64,000 bases of DNA. Source: Apostichopus japonicus. Its lineage: Eukaryota > Echinodermata > Holothuroidea > Aspidochirotida > Stichopodidae. Of this stretch, positions 11,831 through 23,688 are shown piece by piece. The notes below the pieces were generated by a model. It searched no databases, was not told where the DNA came from, and was given only the letters and a program-made list of their open reading frames with translations. The stretch lies in NCBI RefSeq assembly GCF_037975245.1, contig NC_092566.1, positions 3,160,001 through 3,224,000 of the forward strand. The letters run 5' to 3'. Numbering within the stretch: the first letter of the stretch is position 1; every line of letters begins with the position of its first letter. The position numbers and the translations under genes were made by a program.

Positions 11831-12440
11831 CTGCTGTGACCATGCATTCTATAGGTATAGCATTGATACACCACTATGCTTTGATTTAGCGATTTAGCGT
11901 GTTTATTGTAACAGATTTTAAGGGGAAGCTTCACGACATGTGTACACAAACCACAAGCATTTTATATATATGCCTTCGTTTATAATGTGTATTAGCAAAA
12001 TGATTAAGACAAGAAGAGGGAGGAAATGATGAAATTATAGAAACTTTGCAGCTATTATTAATGTTAATCCATGAAACAATAACATTCATGTCCAAGCGAC
12101 ACTTTACCTCTCTTTGTTACCCTCCATCAACATGATCGGATCAAACAGATCAATGGGGGGGGGGGAAGGACGATTGATCCTGGTGCCCTGTGTATCTTTC
12201 AGTTGCCCCCTTGTAATAAGCATTAAACTATATTGCTACTTCCCTCGAGTGATTAACAGTGTTGTGTTCATTTGACATAAAATTGATGGCAGAGTTACAA
12301 AGCATTCAATCTTGCTAATGTTTCATGACGTTGGAAGCACGAGTCCCATTAAATCTTCAGACATTCCCGAAAATAAGATGGGATGAGGCGATAAAACAAG
12401 TTCTGTCACCCCGTTGTAAACTTGATTCTTTTAAGTGCTC

Positions 12441-13100
12441 GATATCAGAGACGATTCCAGGTTTGTCAGTAGGACTGGTACGATATGTACATAGAATTGC
12501 AGTATCCTTCACCTCTGAATTAACACACAAAAAACCCCTAAATCATACCCTAATTTAGAAGGGGCTCCCAACATTCTATCCGATATCAGAGGCGATTCCA
12601 GCTTTGTCAGTAGGACTGGTACGATATGTACTGTACATAGAATTGCAGCATCCTTCACCTTGGAATTAACACACACATAAAAAAGACCTAAATCATACCC
12701 TAGTCTAGAAGGGGCTCTCAACATTCTATTTGATATCAGAGGTGATTCCAGCTATGTCAGTAAGACTGGTACGATATGTACATAGAATCGCAGCATCCTT
12801 CACCTCTGAATTAACACACACATAAAATAAGAACCTAAATCACACCCTAGTCTAGAAGGTTAGAGCTCTCAACATTCTATTCGATATCAGAGGCGATTTC
12901 AGCTTTGTCAGTAGGACTGGTACGATATGTACATAGAATTGCAGCATCCTTCACCTTGGGATTAACACACATATAAAAAAGAACCTAAATCATACCCTAG
13001 TCCAGAAGGTTAGAGCTCTCCAACATTTTATTCGATATCAGAGGCGATTCCAGCTTTGTCAGTAAGACTGGTATGATATGTACATAGACATTGACATGAA
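12441..13100 (+). repeat. Tandem array, ~150-bp unit, five copies
   Basis: GATATCAGAG begins at 12,441, 12,582, 12,732, 12,883 and 13,034, giving units of 141, 150, 151 and 151 bases; the last is truncated. Each holds AGCTTTGTCAGTAGGACTGG, CATAGAATTGCAGCATCC and CCCTAGTCTAGAAGG. The array sits between the inverted arms at 11,644 and 13,236. Open frames within it are short and inconsistent between units. Confidence 0.92.
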
Positions 13101-13235
13101 TCATCCGATCACCTCGGAATTACAGAAACGTACATCACACGCTGTCTATTAAACATCTCCACAAGTGCTATAATTGATGCACTGGTTTTCTCCTTTATCC
13201 TACTGTGACACAACAGTATTTTTTGTTGTACCTTT

Positions 13236-13423
13236 TCCTTTTTGCTTTCCCAACAGCAAAAACTACAGAGTCATTTTACTAACCTTGCAAAATTGTGAGG
13301 GGGATCGTATATTGCAAGTCGGCAATGACTTAATAACGGGTATCGCAATAACGGTAATAACTAGTGTTACGGTTACATTCGTTCAACACGGCTACATACA
13401 GAACACTGTACTCAAAGCCGAAG
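13236..13423 (-). repeat. Right arm of the ~190-bp inverted repeat
   Basis: This is the reverse-orientation partner of 11,644-11,830. It ends ACTCAAAGCCGAAG at 13,423, mirroring the outer edge of the left arm. A 97-codon plus-strand frame (13,174-13,467) crosses it and its border, and I do not take it as a gene. Confidence 0.8.
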
Positions 13424-14074
13424 ACTTTATTGTTTGGCCTGGCGATGGGAGACCGCCATTTCTATAAAAGGTGGCTGTTACTAAAATCATAGGCTCTGCA
13501 CTGTTTGTCAATATTAGAAAAAACATTCCACAGGTAGAATAAAATTATCAAAGGAATATTAAAATTGTACTTGGTACTAATAAATTAGTAAACGTTGATA
13601 ATATAATGTAGTTAACATGTCTTTAAATGTTAAAATATGTCGAGTTTGGTACAGAAATTGTTCAACCCCTGTACAAAAGTCCATGTACATGAAGCTGTGG
13701 TTAGTACCATTATTTGACAGGGGTCACATAAGTTAGCTTTAAATAAAAACAAACATGGAAAGATATCTATATAACGAAAATAAATGCTTGGACGGTAGAA
13801 GACGTATAAGGAACACACATAGTTTCCATGTATTCTGAAGTAAACTTTCATTTGACTACTTACAAGCGAACCTGAGGCATTATGAGAAGAACCCCCGTGA
13901 CAAATCTTACACGATAGGAATTAATCAGGTCAAACATCCAGAGTCTACGCATGCTAAGTTCTTCAAAACAGCCCTCAATTCCTTTCGGAAAACATTTCAT
14001 ACTGTACGTTTGATTTTTTACTTTGTACAGCTAGCCTCATTGAACTTCCCATCTTTTACATGAAGCAGACATGG
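13424..14074. other. Unassigned sequence
   Basis: Nothing recognisable lies between the inverted-repeat arm and the minisatellite. A 73-codon minus frame at 13,630-13,851 is unremarkable. Confidence 0.45.
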
Positions 14075-15163
14075 GTGTGTGTGAGATGCAGGTTGGTGGG
14101 GTAACAGGGTAGGGTGTGTGTGAGATGCAGGTTGGTGGGGTAACAGGGTAGGGTGTGCGTGAGATGCAGGTTGGTGGGGTAACAGGGTAGGGTGTGTGTG
14201 AGATGCAGGTTGGTGGGGTAACAGGGTAGGGTGTGTGTGAGATGCAGGTTGGTGGGGTAACAGGGTAGGGTGTGTGTGTGATGCAGGTTGGTGGGGTAAC
14301 AGGGTAGGGTGTGTGTGTGATGCAGGTTGCTGGGGTAACAGGGTAGAGTGTGCGTGTGTGACGCAGGTTGGTGGGGTAACAGGGTAGGGTGTGTGAGAGA
14401 TGCAGGTTGGTGGGGTAACAGGGTAGGGTGTGTGTGTATTGCAGGTTGGTGGGGTAACAGGGTAGGGTGTGCGTGTGTGATGCAGGTTGGTGGGGTAACA
14501 GGGTAGGGTGTGCGTGTGTGATGCAGGTTGGTGGGGTAACAGGGTAGGGTGTGTGTGTGTGAGATGCAGGTTGGTGGGGTAACAGGGTAGGGTGTGTGTG
14601 TGATGCAGGTTGGTGGGGTAACAGGGTAGAGTGTGCGTGTGTGACGCAGGTTGGTGGGGTAACAGGGTAGGGTGTGTGAGAGATGCAGGTTGGTGGGGTA
14701 ACAGGGTAGGGTGTGTGTGTATTGCAGGTTGGTGGGGTAACAGGGTAGGGTGTGCGTGTGTGATGCAGGTTGGTGGGGTAACAGGGTAGGGTGTGCGTGT
14801 GTGATGCAGGTTGGTGGGGTAACAGGGTAGGGTGTGTGTGTGTGAGATGCAGGTTGGTGGGGTAACAGGGTAGGGTGTGTGTGTGATGCAGGTTGGTGGG
14901 GTAACAGGGTAGAGTGTGCGTGTGTGATGCAGGTTGGTGGGGTAACAGGGAAGGGTGTGCGTGTGTGATGCAGGTTGGTGGGGTAACAGGGTAGGGTGTG
15001 CGTGTGTGACGCAGGTTGGTGGGGTAACAGGGTAGGGTGTGCGTGTGTGATGCAGGTTGGTGGGGTAACAGGGTAGGGTGTGCGTGTGTGATGCAGGTTG
15101 GTGGGGTAACAGGGTAGGGTGTGCGTGTGTGATGCAGGTTGGTGGGGTAACAGGGTAGGGTAA
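14075..15163 (+). repeat. GT- and G-rich minisatellite, ~27 copies, with a 283-bp higher-order repeat
   Basis: The constant core is GCAGGTTGGTGGGGTAACAG followed by GGTAGGG and a variable GT-rich spacer (GTGTGTGTGA, GTGCGTGTGTGA, GTGAGAGA, GTGTGTATT). I count about 27 cores. A rare AGAGTG junction occurs at 14,345, 14,628 and 14,911, exactly 283 bases apart, and the seven spacer variants between them appear in the same order, so a seven-unit block was duplicated as a whole. The minus strand stays open for 382 codons of Pro/His/Thr-rich text because the unit lacks stops; I do not call it a protein. Confidence 0.95.
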
Positions 15164-15169
15164 CAAGAG

Positions 15170-16230
15170 GGGCTCTAGAGGGAGAGGGAGAGGAGAAGAG
15201 GGTTGAGTCAGTGCACCAACATGCTTTGTGCTGATCTATATAGGTTAATACTACACTCTACATCAAACAGTGTACATATGGCGTGACCTTGAGACTGAGC
15301 TTATTCCGAGCAATCAGCTTCTCATATCAACTCGGTCAATGAGAATGTTTGGATTATGCATTGATTTTTTCTTGAGGAGTACATACGCGATCTGACCCGA
15401 ACAAAGATGCAGCTCGGCTTTTTTTCATTTCGAGCGCTCTCTCATTTGATCAAGTTGAGACAATTTCCAACTGTAGAAGGTCTTAATCTAATATCATTCC
15501 CTTCCAGGGAACCAATTATAATTATTGAAAACCTCAAGACATATTTTACTATCAAAACGAGAGTAGGTCAGGCTCAACATGCAAAAACCAGACCTTCGGC
15601 AACATGTACAGCGATCAGCGATCTGTGCTGTTCCTTCAGTGAGGTAGCACAGCTCTTTCACAACAGTTTATGTACATTATGCTGGCTTCCCGATGCAAAA
15701 GAACATGATCTGGGGATATATGATGCATGCATTGTCTGAGTCAAATAGCCTAAAGCTAAATAATATTGGATGAAGAATTAATTAGACTCCCCATCTATTT
15801 AATAAAAGAAAAAGAAAAACAGAAGATGAATAGATGATAATTCATGATCTTTTTCGGGATATGTTTCAAAGAAACTTGAATATTTGTGAGTTCTGTGTAT
15901 ATATATTGTATACTCCCTTACATCCAGTAAAGTCAAGATCTGTAGATAAGTGACTAGCTTTGGCATAAAATCTGTAATATATCTGCATAAAATCTGTAAG
16001 ACAATCCTCATAACATCTCAGGAAATTTACTGCCATCCCGATATATGCAAATGAGCCTCTGTGTTCCAAGCTAGCAGCCTATAATTGTATGTTATTTGAG
16101 TGAGAAAACCGTCTAGCATAATATATTTTGTGTCATACCCAGAAACTAAATTCTCTTTTGGATACATGATACGTTGAACAGGTTATATGGGGAATAGGCA
16201 AGTTCAACAGGGGCTGCTCGAGTAATTTGA
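15170..16230. other. Unassigned sequence
   Basis: A 110-codon plus frame (15,407-15,739) opens without any recognisable domain. No repeat structure is seen. Confidence 0.45.
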
Positions 16231-16258
16231 TGTTTGTAACTGTATATGGTTACAAACA
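16231..16258. repeat. Short inverted repeat
   Basis: TGTTTGTAAC and GTTACAAACA form a ten-base perfect stem around an eight-base loop, 12 bases upstream of the tRNA-like element. Confidence 0.8.
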
Positions 16259-16270
16259 TGGTTATAAACC

Positions 16271-16630
16271 GGTGCTGTGGCCGAGTGGATAAAGGCAGTG
16301 GCATTTGAAGCAATGAGGCTTAGCAATCGGGAGGCTCGGCAATTGGGAGGCCCTGGGTTCAATACCTGGCTGGGTCGCCTAATTTTTATTCCCAGGACGG
16401 ATAAGGGTTTCAGGTTTTTCAGGAATTTACAAATTCGTTTGAAATCAGAGTTAGGGCTTAGAAAGTGGGTTAGGGATCCAGTTCCCATGAATATGAAGGA
16501 TTGTTGTTCATAATCTGGGGTCAAAACTAGGAAAAAAGATTCAGAATATGTTTTTTGAAAAAGCATCACATGTTTGGAATCCAGGGATTTGATTGGCCAA
16601 TGCCCACGTTCGTCCTGGGAAAAAAAAAAT
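16271..16630 (+). mobile_element. tRNA(Leu/Ser)-like SINE
   Basis: The head resembles a class II tRNA. An A box TGGCCGAGTGGATAAAGG at 16,278 and a B box GGTTCAATACC at 16,356 are separated by the longer distance typical of Leu or Ser tRNAs. The T stem CTGGG/CCTGG and a weak acceptor stem (GGTGCTG with CTGGGTC) can be drawn only with wobbles and mismatches. A non-tRNA body follows and ends near an A10 run at 16,620-16,630. Target duplications were not found, so the 3' border is approximate. Confidence 0.65.
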
Positions 16631-17154
16631 ACGCGGCCGGGTCATAGCAAGGTGGGTTTTCATCCAAGAGCAATCTACTGTTTCCCATCTGAAATGACTT
16701 TTTAAATTACAAAGTTACCAAATTTGAGTTAAAAAGATGAATTGGAAGCCACCCGACATGTAAGTTGTACTCCAAAAGCCCTCGCTATATAAGCGTCATA
16801 AAATAACTGTTGATTATTATTATTAACTGCATGTGTAGGATTGTTGTGCGAGATTTCACGTTCACAGAATCATATCGTGACCTTTCCATATCGTACGTAC
16901 TGTAGTTGATTTTGACTATACATCCATCACATTCCAGCATGTTTCTGTTCAAAGTTGCTTTCCTCCCGAGGGGAATCATAATATCCATTATTGCATCGCA
17001 AACTGCTACTCAAAATAGGCAAATTGTTATACAAATGTAAGGATCATTTATGGCAGTGTTCCTACATAGGAAAACACAGTCTTTTATATGAGACTAACAT
17101 CAGAGCATCTTAAAAACAGCTATACAATATATTATAAACCTAAATTATCCCAAT
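16631..17154. other. Unassigned sequence
   Basis: No repeat or exon seen. Confidence 0.45.
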
Positions 17155-17580
17155 AAGAGAGGAGCTAAGTAAATCCTAAATTATTCCTCGTGAAAGCTGG
17201 TGTTTATAAGTATTTAACGTTTTATTTTTTGTCCTCTTGTATTGCTGGACATGCACTAATAAATCGTGTTGTCAGACGACATCGTCTCTTACAGTAGGTA
17301 GCTACAGCTGGTCCCCACCTCATTGTTACTCATGAACTTTATTTAAGAGACTTTATTAGCCTTAAGTAAGGACTGTCTTTGCCATCATATAGTGGCATAC
17401 AGCTCAAAACTAACTGGGTTCGGGTATTAACGAACGAAGACACTTACCTGTCTCCTACTACACTAACGCACTTTCCTGATCTATCAAAACCCCACTGGTA
17501 TCATTTTTGTACTGCTTCCTCGGTGACCTTGGTGACATACAATGCATTTTCTTGACCTAATAAATTCTAGTGACAACAGA
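17155..17580. mobile_element. Family A fragments
   Basis: GAGAGGAGCTAAGTAAATCC at 17,157 matches the right end of the copy at 43,806. The segment CACTTACCTGTCTCCTACTA at 17,441 is the left-end signal on the opposite strand, followed by a diverged arm with CCTCGGTGACCTTGGTGAC. The two pieces face each other as expected of a disrupted copy. Confidence 0.6.
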
Positions 17581-19440
17581 CATAGGCTTTCATATCACCC
17601 TAATATATATACGCCACGCAGAGCCCTCCATGCTCCACTATCGAGTACCATTTAATATCCACAAGACTTTGTCCATTCACTTTAAGTAAAAGTAATACTA
17701 CCATACATCCATATGGTACCACTATTTTGTTTTCCTTTTTATTTTCGTCATCACGCTCATCTATTTGAAAAAGCATCTGTTGAGTTTTAACTTCTACTCC
17801 TTCTTGCTTGCATCCTGAATACCCCTTCCTTTCCTCACCACCTGGGCCCTCCCTACTCGATCCTAATTTGATGCTCACATTATTTAGTATCCATTAATCC
17901 AGAGTTAATTCGCTCTGTTTATACCCATATTACAGTGTATCCATACCTTATTGCTTCCCCCCCCCCTTCCGTCCTCTCCCCCTTTTATCATCTTCATCAT
18001 CATGCACATCTATCTGACGAAGAAACTGTTGAATTTTAACTTCTACTCCATCTTGCTTGCATCCATCCTGATAAACAATTCTGCATCATTTCCTCGGTAA
18101 GGCTCAATGATCATTCAAGCAAGCACTAAATGCTTTCAAGAGGATATCATAATGGTGCAAATTTTTACTTCATTGCGAACATAATTCTACGCTGACTTGT
18201 TTGGAGCTTTGGCGAAGAAAAACAAAACAAACAAGAGCATCAATGATGCAGTATCTCAATACTGGAAGTTTAAATTTTGATTCCTAATTTCAAATCTTTG
18301 TGTCTCTACAATTATCAATATCAATCATGGTACAACAAATATATAACTTGCATTTAAGCTACTTTGCCACGAATAGTCTCTGCAGGTTACACTTTATCCT
18401 GCTAGTGTTGCCTTTAGCGCTCATTGCCTGTTTGTCGAAAGAACGACGTTGCAAGGTTTAGTAATGTCATAGAATACCTAAGAACTTGTTTTTTATGTGG
18501 TATCCTTCATCTTGGGTCAGTCTCTGTTGGACTTTTTGGTCATATAGTTTGACGTCAATGACAACGGCCAAATTAGAAGAGGCGAACAACTCGACCGTAT
18601 TCTTGACGCCCGCCTTGAGAGCTAGGCCTATCAACCTACTGTATGTTACTGTAGACTGTAGTGGTGACTACCATCAAAACTGTGTCCACTTCCAAGTATC
18701 AAAACAACCCACGTTTTTCCATCTCAATTTTTCTGACATGAAGATTTCATGGATTTATGACTTGGAAAAAATAATGTAACAGAAGATTACAAGTTTTTAT
18801 TTGAAAGTGATGGGTGGACTCCTCCTCCCCTCATAGCCATCTCAGTTCCTCTCCATTTTGTTATTTTATATTAATTCTTTGTACATTTGATGTCAAACAT
18901 CACAGGTTCAAAAGAAAGCTAAACATACTTCTTATAACCTTATACATCTTATATCCTTATAAATAAAACATAACCTTATACAATTTTTATAGTCTTATAA
19001 AAGTTGTGATGCTATGGCCGGCTCCTCTTTTATACGTACCCATCAAACAAACATACCCTGGTCCTTCCTAGGAAAAGCTGTCTGAACACCAGTACAATGC
19101 TAATGTGGCTATCACTGAAAGCCTAATAATAGTAATACTAGTACTAATAGGCCTAGGCTAGGCCTATATATATTTTATACATTAGGCCAATGCCTAAGTA
19201 GCCTTCAGTAGTACAAAGATGTGTACACGTAATTATACAAAAATACATGAAGGGCAATCAAACAAACTTATCATGGCCCTTGCTCTGAAAAGCTACCTGA
19301 ACCCCAGTACTATCCTTAAATGTATGTTACAAAAACGAAGGCCTAATATTAATTAAATGCACTACGTAAAATTCAAAAGTACACAATATGTATATGCATT
19401 CAGCATGCAATACACTACCTTGCGTACCTAACTACAGTAA
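17581..19440. other. Unassigned sequence with a duplicated segment
   Basis: Two stretches near 17,748 and 17,993 share CATCACGCTCATCTATTTGA-like, TGTTGAGTTTTAACTTCTAC-like and TCCTTCTTGCTTGCATCC-like text, so a ~100-base segment is duplicated ~245 bases apart. A palindromic TGACGTCA lies at 18,550. A 97-codon plus frame (18,486-18,779) has no known relative. Confidence 0.5.
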
Positions 19441-19795
19441 AGAAATTGGTCGCGAGGGTAGCCATTTTCGTATAACATGTAGCTGTCCATGAGTCATAGC
19501 CAATCTGCTATAAACCAGACTTGGAGGCGGGGCTTAATCATAAAAAACGGACCTTTTTACTAAAAGTAGGGGCGGCAGCTCAGTGTTGTTTTAAGAAAGA
19601 AAAATCATTTAAACATCAAATAAAGCAAATAAAAGCCATAAAATGTCATTTACAGCTAGTAAAAGTTTTATTCATACCTACCTGTAAAAACAAATGGAAG
19701 TTTAAAATGTTAATAAAAAATATAATAAATAGGACCCTATCTTAGACGATACCACTGTTAAAAGACAATTTTATTCTATTCTCTTTCATAAAACA

Positions 19796-20311
19796 TTAGA
19801 CTGCAGATAACAAACCAATCGCTGAGAAGTAATATGTCACGTGCCCATAATAAACCATAGACATCGAATAATAATTAACAAATGAGCAGGAAAACGTGGG
19901 GAAAAGTTCCCTACAAACAAGTTTCGGAGCGTGTGCAAAAACGTTCTGGTTCAATCGTTTTGCAGTCCGATTTGGCCCGATTTCGACATAAATCGGTGAA
20001 AAAGTCATAGAATGAGATAAAATTCTCGAATAAAAAATAGTAACTTTTGTTGGTCTATATGATATATTCTTGCTCTGGAAATTCCAGAGAAAAAGAGCTT
20101 TGTATGAAGACGCTGAAAAATTTTTAAGAGAAGAGAGAGTCCCACTTACTGTTACAATATCTCTATACATGTAATGTATTGAGATAAAAACCACTATCGT
20201 CCCAGTTTTGGCCTTGACACGATGCCAAACGAAACGAAATAAAAAGGTAAGAGAAGAGAGGAGGGGAAAAATATAACTGGTGCGGATGATCTGAGAGGAA
20301 TCAAAGATCAT
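19796..20311 (-). CDS. Unrecognised 171-codon open frame (doubtful)
   Basis: This is the longest frame in the window that is not explained by a tandem repeat. It begins MIFDSSQIIRTSYIF and ends YYFSAIGLLSAV. It is rich in Ser, Phe and Tyr, has hydrophobic stretches near residues 14-26 and at the C terminus, and shows no motif I can name. The strand-opposite text is A-rich and contains a CTCTGGAAATTCCAGAG palindrome at 20,072-20,088. Upstream on the plus strand at 19,498-19,534 sit AGCCAATC, CTATAAACC and GAGGCGGGGC. It may be a chance frame in an AT-rich unique segment, an old transposon piece, or the complement of a conserved non-coding stretch. Confidence 0.2.
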   Translation of the reverse strand: MIFDSSQIIRTSYIFPLLSSLTFLFRFVWHRVKAKTGTIVVFISIHYMYRDIVTVSGTLSSLKNFSASSYKALFLWNFQSKNISYRPTKVTIFYSRILSHSMTFSPIYVEIGPNRTAKRLNQNVFAHAPKLVCRELFPTFSCSFVNYYSMSMVYYGHVTYYFSAIGLLSAV

Positions 20312-22324
20312 ATAAAGTATTGAGATATTGGAATATTATTCCAATCACCTGGGATGACAATGGTAGTAGTAGTTTTTGTTTTTATTCTAAAATTATAATG
20401 TTTGAATTTCAATTAACATCAGCCATTGATACATTTTCATACTTTTACCTCCATATTTAACAAAGATATTTCAAATTTTTGGGGGCCAAAATTAAGGTTA
20501 ATGTCCAAAATTCTGGTTAACCCCGAGGGCGAATGGACGGTTTCTTTTGATAAGTATGTACTAGTAGCTCCCAATCCTACATAGTTGCCAATAGTACTTG
20601 ATGGTCTGATTAGGATTTCTTTCATTTTTTTTTATTAATATATATTTACAGTTCACAGAATTTTCTTGTGCAATTTTTTTTTTGTAGTTACACATTAATG
20701 TCAGACTTTTTCAACACTGTGCTGTGGCAGATTCTGGATGTCTCGTTACAGGAGGCGTGGGAGACGAGTATGGGTCATATACACACACAAAGAATTGCTA
20801 GATGCTAGAGCCAGGTAAATACGGTAATGCATAAGGTTATATGAGGTGAGGGAGTACACGCTGTGAACACTAATGTGTACAGGTAATAACTACACCGTAT
20901 CAAGAAAACACTTGTTAAAGTAAGGAATGCCTGTGCATAAATCTTTAAACCACACAACCAGAGGTCTCCGTAATTGATCTTTCCCCACACATAGATAAGA
21001 AAAATAACCTTAACCTTTTAACAACGCTGTAAAAATACCTTCGGAAAGAAACCATGACCATTTAATCTTTTCCTTCCAACTTGGTCCTTTATTGAAGGAT
21101 TTCCCTATTTTATCTGGTATCACAGTTCCTTTGCCAATCAGATGCAGACAATTACCCAATAACAAAAGGAAAATACAATCACCTTCCTTCCTTCCTCCCA
21201 TTTTATATCAATAAAAAACTTTAAAAAAGAGAGAAAATCTTAATTACCATAATTTAAAATGAGTTTGTAATGGCTCTGATATCTCTTGGGTTGTTTCACC
21301 GGCAGGAACAATTACAAAATATGGGTCTATGGTTTCTCTCCTATTATTCCCATTTTTTTGTCTGGTTTTTTGGTTCTTTTGTTGATGTTCTTGTCTTTTT
21401 TCTTTTCTCTGATTTTGAGAGAGACAATGATAATCTACAGCTAATTAATAAGACTTAAATGAGTCATGCTTTGTAAAAGAATTTCAGCTATTTGTGACAC
21501 CCTTGGAAGATCAAATAAACACTGATACGGCTTTGTCTGACTGCTGCACATATGAAAGAGATTCATAAGGTTTCTCTACAATATAACCATTCGCTTAAAC
21601 ATATGTGCTATTCCTTGATACTGTTAAAGTAAAATATTCTACAGTATCATTGTAAGTCCTCATGAAGTAACATTGAAATAGATGTATACTTTAAAGTCTT
21701 TTTTAAAATCTTCTACTTTGTAGTCATTACTTAAAAAAAAAGATATGTTATTCTTGCATACTACAGCAAACTTCCATCTATATCACATGAAATTTGCATG
21801 ACAATAGAAAGAGGAAGGCGGGAGGCAGTGGTGTGTGCATGGGGGAGGGGTAAGGGCATGGGGGACTATTGTCAGTAGGGGTAATTGGTTCAGTCGGGGG
21901 ATATTCTAAATTCAGCATGTGGAGAATTAAGATTCTGCTACTGTTCTACACTGGTGCACTTACAGACCTAAGTTATTGTCTTAATATGGCTCAAGATTAT
22001 GCAGTATTTGACATCTAAATTTTAATTTTTAAAATCCTTCCAGCACCTTTCAAATTCTGTGCAAGCCACTAAGGGAGAGGAAAAGAGGGGAGAGGGGGGA
22101 CAGAAGAACAAGAATATGTCACATTCTGTTAGCAGGGAACAGAATATTCTCAAAGCTGTATTACAAAATCACATGCATGTTTCAGCCCCATGAGAGGCCA
22201 TTATCTCTGCAGTAAGAATGCACACACGGGCTTGTCATTTACAATTCATTACAAATAGAGACGTTTCGTCTCCGTCGTATTACATCAAACAAGAAGTTCA
22301 TCGTGTCTCAGAGATGTCACCTAC
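20312..22324. other. Unassigned sequence
   Basis: No repeat family recognised. G-rich words occur at 21,830-21,900 and 22,070-22,100. If 22,325-22,415 is a first exon, this stretch would be the start of its first intron. Confidence 0.4.
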
Positions 22325-22415
22325 CTGATTTCGTGCAGCTGAAAACTACTTTGACAAGTCGAGAGGGTTTCGGTGGCAAGTCTGTCAGACGGCCACGATA
22401 TATCTTATCCATCAT
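22325..22415 (-). CDS. Candidate first coding exon, protein unidentified
   Basis: Read on the minus strand, an ATG at 22,415 with A at -3 opens a frame of 30 codons plus one base. It starts MMDKIYRGRLTDLPPKPS, continues as a basic and hydrophobic stretch with a Val-Lys-Val-Val-Phe run, and stops at AAATCAG followed by GTAGGT, a strong donor at 22,324. The local sequence is GC-richer than its surroundings, and the presumed 5' leader (to ~22,600) holds a CGACGACGACGAAGACG stretch. I cannot name the protein, and no second exon is identified downstream (lower coordinates). A 75-codon frame on the plus strand (22,303-22,530) covers the same bases and is the alternative reading. Codon character and the donor favour the minus strand. 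Confidence 0.35.
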
Positions 22416-22600
22416 ATTGGCTGCAGTTGCCTTTCGAGAACTTTTATCTCATCTACGGTTCACAAAAAACAGAGTCGCAATGTCCTTAAAACTTGATCAG
22501 CGGATTCTTCCTGAAATCATTCAACCGTAGCAGGCCGGGCCTCATCACTACGACGACGACGAAGACGTAGATACTTTTGGGGTTTTTTCTCGGTAGATAT

Positions 22601-23531
22601 GTGCTGCCTGTACTGTACTACAGGCTGCTGTCCTCAAATCTAGAATATCATTTCAGCGGACATGTCACCAGAGCGCTGTCCAGATAAATCCTGCAGAATA
22701 AATAAAACGGTATAAAAACATTAAAAAAAGAAGATAAAAAACCAGAATAGTGCAAACATTTCCCAATCGCAGCTGAACAATGAATTTTACCAAAGATTAA
22801 CTATTCCAATTCCCTGTGGTAGTACGACAGCTAGCATATGTAGCCTTTTATTCCTGTATTGTCGAAGTGTTGATTAAACTCAGTGTCATTTACTTTTGCT
22901 TGTTAGACTGAACTTTTCTCCAGTGTATTAGCCATTGATTTGTAGCATTTCAACGGTTTCAAACAGTTTTTCAGCCCGAGGAAGAAAACCACTCGAGCAG
23001 AGGTTGATGAACTGAGCAGATGTACTTTAAACTGTATGACATTAGTACATGTATGTCTACAAAGAAACTAGATATACATGTACTGATGTAAAGCAACCAT
23101 CATCAAATTCACCACATTGTCAGACACCCCACTTTTTATCACAAGATAAAAATTTGCATCACTTCGCAGAACCATGGTCTATGATCTTCTTAGTGATAGA
23201 CGACGTCAGCCTTGCACAGCTATTCGGTTACAAAAAAAGAAAAAGAAAAAAAAAAGAATTGCTGAGAATACCATATGGATACATAGTATATTGACATAGA
23301 CTACATGTCTCTTGTGTTTGGTCAGATATAAAGTATAGTATTCTTTTTTGTTCTTATCATTCTTACTTCTTAAACTTGTGGTTGGTTTTTTTTAATTTAC
23401 ACCCTCAAATAATTAGGGTTCACACATGTAACATTCTGAAAAAACACAAAACTTGTGTGTTAACAAAAGCTGTGAGCAGTTAATTGCTCCTTTAAAAGCT
23501 GTGTCTGAATACCACTTTAGAGTTACAGAAA
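22601..23531. other. Unassigned sequence; upstream side of the candidate exon
   Basis: No repeat found. Poly-A-rich patches occur at 22,720-22,745 and 23,230-23,256. No clear TATA box can be placed for a minus-strand promoter. Confidence 0.4.
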
Positions 23532-23688
23532 TTACACATTTTACCACACTGCCATGGAATTTATACATTGACAGCTTACCAAAACTGCTCAATACATGCC
23601 TCAGTATATTACACATTTTACCACCCTGCCATGGAAGTTATACACTGACAGCTTACCAAAACTGCTCAATACATGCCTGAGCAGTATA
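23532..23688 (+). repeat. 77-bp tandem duplication
   Basis: TTACACATTTTACCACNCTG begins at 23,532 and again at 23,609, and the copies match through CAAAACTGCTCAATACATGC with only a few differences, so the duplication is recent. Confidence 0.93.

Noticed and set aside
14075-15163. I-SceI homing endonuclease sites suggested by GGGTAACAGGGTA
   Set aside because: Only part of the 18-base recognition sequence is present in any unit.
14018-15166. 382-codon minus-strand frame rich in Pro, His, Thr and Leu
   Set aside because: It lies almost entirely within the ~40-bp minisatellite, whose unit has no stops in this frame. It has no non-repetitive domain.
18550-18557. TGACGTCA as a CRE promoter element
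   Set aside because: A single 8-base match with no nearby start site or exon that I can support.
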